This document shows, one piece after another, positions 40,491 through 46,692 of a DNA stretch of 64,000 bases. How positions within the stretch are numbered: the first letter of the stretch is position 1; every line of letters begins with the position of its first letter. The notes below the pieces were generated by a model. That model was not told the DNA's origin. It searched no databases and was given only the letters and a program-made list of their open reading frames with translations. Source of the stretch: Nocardioides gansuensis (GTDB lineage Bacteria; Actinomycetota; Actinomycetes; Propionibacteriales; Nocardioidaceae); contig NZ_QDGZ01000004.1 in NCBI RefSeq assembly GCF_003076135.1, forward strand, positions 423,186 to 487,185. Reading direction: 5' to 3'. The position numbers and the translations under genes were made by a program.

Positions 40491-41174
40491 ATCAGCACCG
40501 AGCTGCGCATCAACGAGCGGATCCGGGTTCCCGAGGTCCGGCTCGTCGGACCCAACGGCGAGACGGTCGGCATCGTGCCGACCGACCAGGCGTTGAAGCT
40601 TGCCCAGGAGGCCGACCTCGACCTCGTCGAGATCGCCCCGCAGGGACGGCCGCCAGTCTGCAAGCTCATGGACTACGGCAAGTTCAAGTACGAGAACGCG
40701 CAGAAGGCCCGCGAGGCCCGGCGCAACCAGACGAACGTGATCATCAAGGAGATGAAGCTTCGTCCCAAGATCGACGCGCACGACTACGAGACGAAGAAGG
40801 GCCACGTCGTCCGGTTCCTCAAGGCCGGCGACAAGGTGAAGATCACGATCATGTTCCGTGGTCGTGAGCAGCACCGCCCGGAGCTGGGCTTCCGCCTGCT
40901 CCAGCGCCTCGCCGAGGACGTGCAGGAGCTGGGCTTCGTCGAGTCCGCTCCCAAGCAGGACGGCCGCAACATGATCATGGTGCTGGGGCCGCACAAGAAG
41001 AAGGCGGACGCCAAGGTCGACGCCCAGGCCGCCAAGGAGAGCAGGGCCGCCGAGCGTGCCGCTGCCGAGGCCGAGGAGCGCGCCGAGCGCGAGGCGGCGC
41101 ACGCCGCCGGGCCGGTCGCGGCCAAGAAGGAGCGCGGCCGCTCCGAGAACCTCGATCCCGAGATCGAGGCGTGA
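40491..41174 (+). CDS. infC: Translation initiation factor IF-3 (AUC start)
   Basis: IF-3 keeps 30S subunits free and checks the start codon. The conserved N-terminus ([19 protein letters not shown]) is preceded in frame only by ATC at 40491, placed 4 bases after GGAGG (40482-40486), with no ATG or GTG before it. A non-AUG start is the known basis of infC self-control in other bacteria. The C-terminal domain begins near [17 protein letters not shown]. The last 50 residues are a charged Ala/Glu/Lys tail. The product is 227 residues long. Confidence 0.93.
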   Translation: MSTELRINERIRVPEVRLVGPNGETVGIVPTDQALKLAQEADLDLVEIAPQGRPPVCKLMDYGKFKYENAQKAREARRNQTNVIIKEMKLRPKIDAHDYETKKGHVVRFLKAGDKVKITIMFRGREQHRPELGFRLLQRLAEDVQELGFVESAPKQDGRNMIMVLGPHKKKADAKVDAQAAKESRAAERAAAEAEERAEREAAHAAGPVAAKKERGRSENLDPEIEA

Positions 41175-41233
41175 CGACGTCACGACTCGATCGAGCAACG
41201 ATCGCGTGACGACGTCACGACTCGATCGAGCAA
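41169..41233. repeat. Tandem 30-bp repeat with two palindromes, infC-rpmI gap
   Basis: Two identical 30-base copies at 41169-41198 and 41204-41233 (period 35). Each holds GTGACGACGTCAC (near-perfect palindrome) and CTCGATCGAG (perfect palindrome). The first copy contains the infC stop codon. Confidence 0.9.
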
Positions 41234-41274
41234 TCGATCCACCCGAATCAACGACACGGAAGTAGAGAGACACC

Positions 41275-41469
41275 ATGCCGAAGAACAAGACCCACTCGGG
41301 CGCCAGCAAGCGCTTCCGCGTGACCGGTTCGGGCAAGATCCGCCGCCAGAAGGCGGGCCTGCGCCACAACCTCGAGAAGAAGCCCTCGAAGGTCACCCGC
41401 CGCATGTCCGGCACGACCGAGGTCGCCAAGGCCGACGTCCCCCGCGCGAAGAAGCTGCTGGGTCTCTGA
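41275..41469 (+). CDS. rpmI: Ribosomal protein bL35
   Basis: The 64-residue basic protein begins [20 protein letters not shown], the bL35 signature, and belongs to the 50S subunit. An AGAGAG stretch precedes the ATG. It lies between infC and rplT, the conserved order. Confidence 0.97.
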   Translation: MPKNKTHSGASKRFRVTGSGKIRRQKAGLRHNLEKKPSKVTRRMSGTTEVAKADVPRAKKLLGL

Positions 41470-41487
41470 TCCGCTTTCCCACCGGTT

Positions 41488-41507
41488 GGTCGAGCGAAGT
41501 CGAGACC
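41488..41507. repeat. REP-like short repeat between rpmI and rplT
   Basis: GGTCGAGCGAAGTCGAGACC can fold on itself and recurs exactly at 57791-57810 inside argD. Confidence 0.75.
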
Positions 41508-41539
41508 GCCTCCAGTCTTAGCAACAAGGAGTAAAGAAG

Positions 41540-41926
41540 ATGGCACGCGTCAAGCGCGCAGTGAACGCCCAGAAGAAGCGTCGCACCACCCTCGAGCGGG
41601 CGAGCGGCTACCGCGGCCAGCGGTCGCGCCTCTACCGCAAGGCCAAGGAGCAGGTCACCCACTCTCTGGTCTACAGCTACAACGACCGCCGCAAGAACAA
41701 GGGCAACTTCCGCAAGCTGTGGATCCAGCGCATCAACGCCGCTGCCCGCGCCAACGGGATGACCTACAACCGCTTCATCCAGGGCCTCGGCCTCGCGGGT
41801 GTCGAGGTCGACCGCAAGATCCTCGCGGACCTCGCCGTCAACGACGCCCCGGCGTTCGCCGCGCTCGTCGAGACTGCCAAGGCCGCGCTGCCCGAGGACG
41901 TCAACGCGCCCAAGGTCTCCGCCTGA
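41540..41926 (+). CDS. rplT: Ribosomal protein bL20
   Basis: The 128-residue protein has [20 protein letters not shown] and [22 protein letters not shown], typical of bL20, an early assembly protein of 50S and in some bacteria the repressor of this operon. AAGGAG lies 11 bases before the ATG. Confidence 0.97.
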   Translation: MARVKRAVNAQKKRRTTLERASGYRGQRSRLYRKAKEQVTHSLVYSYNDRRKNKGNFRKLWIQRINAAARANGMTYNRFIQGLGLAGVEVDRKILADLAVNDAPAFAALVETAKAALPEDVNAPKVSA

Positions 41927-41939
41927 TCCGCGCCGGATC

Positions 41940-41984
41940 GGTGGTCGAGTAGGCGTGAGGGACGAGCGCCGTATCGAGACCCCC
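41940..41984. repeat. REP-like repeat spanning the methyltransferase start codon
   Basis: GGTGGTCGAGTAGGCGTGAG, then GGACGAGC, GCCGTATCGAGACCC, is the same element as at 42320-42363 in a diverged form. The GTG start of the next gene (41955-41957) lies within it. Confidence 0.75.
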
Positions 41985-42833
41985 CTGGCCGCGAGCAACG
42001 CTCGGGTCAAGGACGCACGCAAGTTGAGCCGCCGCTCGGCCCGCGCCGAGCGGCGGCTCTTCCTTGCAGACGGCCCGAAGGCCGTCGAGGGCGCGCTCGC
42101 CCATGCGCTCGAGGACGGTGCCTCCTGCGTGGTCGAGGTCTTCGCCACGATCGCCGCCACCGAGCAGTACGCCGGGCTGGCGGCCGCCGCGCGTGCCGCT
42201 GACGTCGCCTGGAGCCTGGTCGACGACCGGGCCCTCGCGTCGCTGTCCGACTCGGTCACGCCCGCTGGCCTCGTCGCCGTCTGCCGGTTCCTCGACGTCC
42301 CGCTGGACTCGCTCTTCGCTGGTCGAGTAGCCGAGCGAGGCACGAGCGAGGCGTATCGAGGCCCCGCGCTCGTCGCGGTCTGCGCCGACGTGCGCGACCC
42401 CGGCAACGCGGGGACCGTGATCCGCACCGCCGACGCCGCCGGCGCCGGTGCCGTGGTGCTCGCGGGCAGCTCGGTGGACGCCTACAACCCCAAGACCGTC
42501 CGGGCCACCGTCGGCAGCCTGTTCCACCTGCCGATCGCGGTCGAGCCCGACCCCGCCGCGGCGGTCGCCGCGGCCCAGGCTGCCGGCCTCACCGTGCTGG
42601 CCGCCGACGGCGAGGGCGAGGTCGACCTGTTCGACGCGTCGTTCTCCGACACCGTCCTCGCCGGCCCCACCGCCTGGCTCTTCGGCAACGAGGCCTGGGG
42701 CCTGCCCGCCGAGCTCGCCGCGCTGGCCGACCACCGGGTCGCCATCCCGATCCACGGCCGGGCCGAGAGCCTCAACCTCTCCACTGCGGCCGCGGTCTGC
42801 CTCTACGCCAGCGCCCGCGCCCAGCGTGGCTGA
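41955..42833 (+). CDS. TrmH-family (SpoU) RNA 2'-O-methyltransferase
   Basis: The 292-residue protein has an N-terminal RNA-binding substrate domain (SNARVKDARKLSRRSARAERR) and a knotted SPOUT domain: VAVCADVRDPGNAGTVIRTADAAG, SVDAYNPKTVRATVGSLFHLP, WLFGNEAWGLP and IPIHGRAESLNLSTAAA. It probably methylates rRNA, as the gene follows rplT. The first seven or so residues come from a REP-like repeat, and a second copy adds about 14 residues (GRVAERGTSEAYRG) just before the SPOUT domain. Confidence 0.92.
   Translation: MRDERRIETPLAASNARVKDARKLSRRSARAERRLFLADGPKAVEGALAHALEDGASCVVEVFATIAATEQYAGLAAAARAADVAWSLVDDRALASLSDSVTPAGLVAVCRFLDVPLDSLFAGRVAERGTSEAYRGPALVAVCADVRDPGNAGTVIRTADAAGAGAVVLAGSSVDAYNPKTVRATVGSLFHLPIAVEPDPAAAVAAAQAAGLTVLAADGEGEVDLFDASFSDTVLAGPTAWLFGNEAWGLPAELAALADHRVAIPIHGRAESLNLSTAAAVCLYASARAQRG
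42320..42363. repeat. REP-like repeat inside the methyltransferase gene
   Basis: TGGTCGAGTAGCCGAGCGAG, then GCACGAGCGAGGCGTATCGA, GGCC reads through in frame as GRVAERGTSEAYRG at the linker between domains. Confidence 0.85.
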
Positions 42834-42883
42834 CCGGCCGGCCGTGGAGGGACGAGGGCCTGTCACGAGAACACCGCCAGCGC

Positions 42884-42928
42884 GACGCTACGTCTTGCCC
42901 CCGCTCAGCGGGGGCAAGACGTAGCGTC
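42884..42928. terminator. 21-bp perfect hairpin after the methyltransferase gene
   Basis: The arms 42884-42904 and 42908-42928 are exact reverse complements with a three-base loop (TCA). It lies 51 bases after the stop. No T-run follows, so it would be an actinobacterial stem-only terminator; other roles such as RNA stability are possible. Confidence 0.65.
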
Positions 42929-43116
42929 ATGAAGAGGTCGCCGGATTGAGCGCCCGTGGAGCTGCTGCATCAGGTCCGTCGGGTTCATCCGGCCGCGTCT
43001 CGCCGAGGGCGACGACTCACCCCAATCCTCACCCCATTTCAGGGAAGACATCTCGCAGTCGGCCTCGGTGCGTCGAACGCGGCGTAGCGTGGTTCTGGGG
43101 GTGATGGGGAGGAAAA
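42929..43116. other. Intergenic stretch before the membrane-anchored protein gene
   Basis: No gene was seen. GGGAGGAAAA (43107-43116) is a Shine-Dalgarno region for the next gene, and TAGCGT (43084-43089) is a weak -10 candidate. Confidence 0.35.
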
Positions 43117-43854
43117 GTGCGTCAGGACAGGCGCCACACCAGACTCAGGCCGCATCCTTGGCTCGGCACCATCGCGGTCGTGGTCGCTGTGATTGCGATG
43201 ACCACGACCTTGTCCTGGCTGAGCCTCGAGGAGGAGCGGTCCCCCCAGGCACCAGACAGAGCGACGGTCGAGATCGAACCCAGCACGTCGCCGCCCACCC
43301 CCCTCGACACGGAGTCGTTCCAGGCCGCCATCGACGCGGCGGTCGAGGAATGCCGAAGGGTCTGGGAAGCACAGGAGCAGCCCCTTCAGGCTGCCGCGAT
43401 CTCCCTCGCGCAGTGGCAGGTGCATGTCGACGCGATGAACCAGCTGGTTGCCGGGGAGATCACCTTCGCCCAGGCGACGGCGTTCTGGGAGCAGACCCGG
43501 ATCCTGGCTACCGACAACGTCACGGCGTTCACCGAGGCCGATGGCGAGTACGTCGCCAGCGACCCGTCATGCCCGACGCCGGTCACGCCCGACGGCATCG
43601 CCGTGGACACCGAGGCCCTCGCCGCGTGTGATGAGGGCATCGAGGCACGGGACGAGACGCTGGATGCCGCACGGGTGTCGATCCGGACCTGGCACCACCA
43701 CGTCATCGACATGGACCTGCTCCGCGCCGGCCAGCTGTCGCCCGAGCTCGCGCTCGAGCTGTGGCGGAGGTATTGGAGGCAGGGTGTCGATGAGCTGAAC
43801 GCCTATCGCGAGCAGCTCGGGGAGGCGAAGCAGGAGTCCTGCGACGGAGCGTGA
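43117..43854 (+). CDS. Membrane-anchored extracytoplasmic protein of unknown function
   Basis: The 245-residue protein has a basic N-terminus, one hydrophobic helix (about residues 17-36), a Pro/Thr/Ser linker and a mostly helical, acidic outer domain with four Cys (in CRRVW, SCPTP, ACDEG and SCDGA). Two related halves are suggested by QWQVHVDAMNQLVAGEIT and TWHHHVIDMDLLRAGQLS. I do not recognise a family. The GTG start is supported by GGGAGG. No partner gene is evident. Confidence 0.7.
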   Translation: MRQDRRHTRLRPHPWLGTIAVVVAVIAMTTTLSWLSLEEERSPQAPDRATVEIEPSTSPPTPLDTESFQAAIDAAVEECRRVWEAQEQPLQAAAISLAQWQVHVDAMNQLVAGEITFAQATAFWEQTRILATDNVTAFTEADGEYVASDPSCPTPVTPDGIAVDTEALAACDEGIEARDETLDAARVSIRTWHHHVIDMDLLRAGQLSPELALELWRRYWRQGVDELNAYREQLGEAKQESCDGA

Positions 43855-43894
43855 GCCGGCTTCGCGGGGGCCGATCTGGCACGCTGGGCCGACC

Positions 43895-44167
43895 ATGATC
43901 CTCATCGACCCGCCCGCCGTGCCCCGCTGGGACCGGCTCTGGTCCCACCTGGCCAGCGACACGTCGTACGACGAGCTGCACGCCTTCGCACTGGCGAACG
44001 GCGTCCCGGCTCGTGGCTTCGACGGGGACCACTACGACGTCCCGTCGGACTACTACGACGCGATGGTCGAGGCGGGCGCCGTGCCGGTGACCTCGCGCGA
44101 GCTGGTCATCCGGCTGCGGAAGGCGGGGCTCAGGCGGCCGAAGCCCACGCGCACGCACCGCGCCTGA
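43895..44167 (+). CDS. DUF4031 domain protein
   Basis: The 90-residue protein begins MILIDPPAVPRWDRLWSHLAS and continues YDELHAFALANGVPARGFDGDHYDV, the DUF4031 pattern. Function is unknown. The start is ATG 43895. Confidence 0.8.
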   Translation: MILIDPPAVPRWDRLWSHLASDTSYDELHAFALANGVPARGFDGDHYDVPSDYYDAMVEAGAVPVTSRELVIRLRKAGLRRPKPTRTHRA

Positions 44168-44185
44168 GGCGGGTCGGGAGGGGGC

Positions 44186-44821
44186 TCATTCGCTCGCCGC
44201 CATCGTCGCGCCGAGGCCGATCATCATGGCGCCGCCGGCGGCGCCCATCGCGTCGAGCCGGCGCGGGCTGCGGGCGAACCAGTCGCGCGCGCGGCTCGCG
44301 CCGAGCGCCCACAGCGAGTCGGACGCCACCGCCATCAGCCCGAACAGCAGGCCGAGCAGCGCGACCTGCAGGCCGACGCGCCCGGCCTCGGCGTTGGTGA
44401 ACTGGGGAAGGAACGCCAGGAAGAAGACGATCGTCTTCGGGTTGGTGACGCCGACCAGGAAGCCGGTCCGCAGCGCGCGGGCGGTGGACTCCGTGGTGCG
44501 GCCGACGCCGGCGATCAGTGCGATCCGGGCGTCCCGGCGGTGGCGGATCGCCTGGATGCCCAGCCAGACGACCCACGCCGCTCCCGCGAGCTTGACGACG
44601 GTGTAGGCCGCGGCGCTCTGCGCCACGACCGCGCCCAGCCCCACCGCGACGAGCACCACTTGCGCGACCAGGCCGAGGGCGTTCCCGACCACGGAGAGCA
44701 GGGCGTCGCGGCGGCCGACCGTGAGAGCGCGGCCGATGGTGAAGAGGAGGCTCGGTCCCGGCACCTGGATGAAGAGCAGGGAGGCCACGACGAAGGCGAG
44801 CAGCTGGGACGCGGTGGGCAT
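44186..44821 (-). CDS. LysE family amino-acid exporter
   Basis: The 211-residue protein has about six hydrophobic helices. IQVPGPSLLFTIGRAL near the N-terminus and GFLVGVTNPKTIVFFLAFLPQF in the middle are the LysE/RhtB signatures. It likely exports amino acids or derivatives; substrate is not visible. It runs opposite to its neighbours. Confidence 0.9.
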   Translation of the reverse strand: MPTASQLLAFVVASLLFIQVPGPSLLFTIGRALTVGRRDALLSVVGNALGLVAQVVLVAVGLGAVVAQSAAAYTVVKLAGAAWVVWLGIQAIRHRRDARIALIAGVGRTTESTARALRTGFLVGVTNPKTIVFFLAFLPQFTNAEAGRVGLQVALLGLLFGLMAVASDSLWALGASRARDWFARSPRRLDAMGAAGGAMMIGLGATMAASE

Positions 44822-44880
44822 GCCTCATGGTGGCAGTCCCGGGCGCGCCCTGCGAGCCGATATCAGCGGCTGCCTCCGAC

Positions 44881-44886
44881 TAGGGT
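44881..44886 (+). promoter_or_regulatory. -10 box TAGGGT for the PAS histidine kinase, leaderless type
   Basis: TAGGGT ends 6 bases before the GTG at 44893. Confidence 0.5.
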
Positions 44887-44892
44887 TGCATC

Positions 44893-45978
44893 GTGCCCAC
44901 GCCCGAGGAGCCGACCCGGGACCTCGCCGACTCCTACCCCGACGGCGTGCTCGGCGCGCGCGCGGACGGCGTGGTGACCGTGCTGAACGACCAGGCGGCG
45001 AGCCTGCTTCGCGTGCCACGGGAGTCGCGGGGACAGCAGCTCGCCGACGTGCTGCGGCTGCAGGACCAGGACGCGCGCACCTGGCTGGAGGTCAACGACC
45101 CGTTCGGCAGCATCTCGATCCGGCGCGGCATCCCCGAGCAGTCCTGGCTCAACGACGCCGGCGAGGAGGTGCTCACCACCGCCCGGATCCTGCGCGACGT
45201 GCCGCTGGGCCCGGTGACCGGCGTGGCCATCGGGCTGCGCACCGGCCGCGGCCGTGCCCGGCTCGACCGGGAGCGCTCCGACCTGGTCGCGACGGTCGCC
45301 CATGAGCTGCGCTCGCCCCTCACGGGCGTGAAGGGCTTCGTCCAGGCACTCCTCAACCGCTGGGACAAGCTCAGCGACGACCAGCGCAAGCTGATGCTCC
45401 ACACCGTCCACAGCGACGCCGACCGGCTGGCCCGCCTGATCGCAGAGCTCCTCGACGTGGCCCGCATCGACACCGGGCGGCTGCAGCTCTACCCGCGCGA
45501 CTGCGACGGGCGGGTGCTCGTGCAGAGGGTCGCCGACTCGGTGGCCGCGGGCACCGCACGCCCGATCGAGGTGGTCCTCGCCGACGACGTGCCGGGGATC
45601 CACGCCGATCCGGACAAGTTCACCCAGGTCCTCACCAACCTGGTGGAGAACGCCGTCCGCCACGGCGAGGGCGTCGTGCGCGTCTCCCTCGAGGCACTCC
45701 CGCCTGAGCAAACCTGGCCCGGCGCGAGGATCGTCGTCGAGGACGAGGGCGACGGGATCCCCGAGGAGCTGCGCCGGCAGGTCTTCACCAAGTTCTGGAC
45801 GTCCGGCGCCGGCGGCTCGGGCCTCGGCATGTACATCGTCCACGGCCTGGTCCGCGCCCACGGGGGAGACATCGCCATCGGGGAGTCGCCCTCCGGAGGC
45901 GCCCGGATCACCGTCCACTGGCCATCTGCACAGAACCTTCACGAGTCGTCCCCGTCTCCACCCGCTCCGCCCTCCTAG
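44893..45978 (+). CDS. Cytosolic PAS-domain histidine kinase
   Basis: The 361-residue protein has an N-terminal PAS-like domain (about 10-115) and no transmembrane helix, so it senses inside the cell. The phospho-acceptor is His137 in VAHELRSPLTG. The catalytic domain has NLVENAVRHG, DEGDGIP and GGSGLGMYI. A response regulator follows directly and is the likely partner. The TAG stop is reused in the regulator's -10 box. Confidence 0.9.
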   Translation: MPTPEEPTRDLADSYPDGVLGARADGVVTVLNDQAASLLRVPRESRGQQLADVLRLQDQDARTWLEVNDPFGSISIRRGIPEQSWLNDAGEEVLTTARILRDVPLGPVTGVAIGLRTGRGRARLDRERSDLVATVAHELRSPLTGVKGFVQALLNRWDKLSDDQRKLMLHTVHSDADRLARLIAELLDVARIDTGRLQLYPRDCDGRVLVQRVADSVAAGTARPIEVVLADDVPGIHADPDKFTQVLTNLVENAVRHGEGVVRVSLEALPPEQTWPGARIVVEDEGDGIPEELRRQVFTKFWTSGAGGSGLGMYIVHGLVRAHGGDIAIGESPSGGARITVHWPSAQNLHESSPSPPAPPS

Positions 45979-45981
45979 GGT
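45976..45981 (+). promoter_or_regulatory. -10 box TAGGGT overlapping the kinase stop codon
   Basis: TAGGGT begins with the TAG stop of the PAS kinase and ends 6 bases before the ATG at 45988. Confidence 0.5.
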
Positions 45982-45987
45982 CGGGGC

Positions 45988-46692
45988 ATGACCCACCCGT
46001 CCCCTGCGCAGCGACGGCTCGTGGTGGTCGAGGACGACCGCACCATCAACGACGCGCTCGCCGACCGCCTGAGGGCGGAGGGGTACGCCGTGACGCAGGC
46101 GTTCGACGGGCCCAGCGCGGTCGACACCGTCACCCGCGAGGAGCCGGACGCCGTGCTCCTGGACGTGATGCTCCCCGGCCTCGACGGCCACGAGGTCTGC
46201 CGGCGGATCCAGGCCACCCGACCCGTCCCGGTGCTGATGCTCACCGCCCGCGACGACGAGGCGGACATCCTCGTCGGCCTGGGGGTCGGGGCCGACGACT
46301 ACCTCACCAAGCCGTTCCGGATGCGCGAGGTCGTGGCCCGGGTGGCGGCGTTGCTGCGGCGCGTGGAGCGGGCGGCCGAGCTGCAGGCCGCCCCCGGCAG
46401 GGCCACCCTCGTCGCCGGTGACCTCCGGGTCGACCCCGGCACGCGGCGTACGACCGTCGGTGGCGCCGAGGTGCACCTGACGCCGACCGAGTTCGACCTC
46501 CTCGTCTGCCTGGCCCGGGAGCCCGGCCAGGTGCTGACCCGCGAGCGGCTCCTGGCGGAGGTGTGGGACTGGGCGGACGCCTACGGGACCCGCACGGTCG
46601 ACAGCCACGTCAAGGCGCTGCGCGCGAAGATCGGGGCGGGACGGATCCGCACGGTCCACGGCGTCGGCTACGCCCTGGAGGCCGGCCAGTGA
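45988..46692 (+). CDS. OmpR/PhoB-type response regulator
   Basis: The 234-residue protein has a receiver domain with acidic pair VVEDD and phospho-acceptor Asp59 (VLLDVMLPG), Lys in LTKPFRM, and a C-terminal winged helix with LTPTEFDLLVCLAREPGQVLTRERLL. It probably acts as a transcription factor. It overlaps the downstream kinase by four bases (GTGA), and a second kinase lies upstream, so it may serve two sensors. Confidence 0.93.
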   Translation: MTHPSPAQRRLVVVEDDRTINDALADRLRAEGYAVTQAFDGPSAVDTVTREEPDAVLLDVMLPGLDGHEVCRRIQATRPVPVLMLTARDDEADILVGLGVGADDYLTKPFRMREVVARVAALLRRVERAAELQAAPGRATLVAGDLRVDPGTRRTTVGGAEVHLTPTEFDLLVCLAREPGQVLTRERLLAEVWDWADAYGTRTVDSHVKALRAKIGAGRIRTVHGVGYALEAGQ

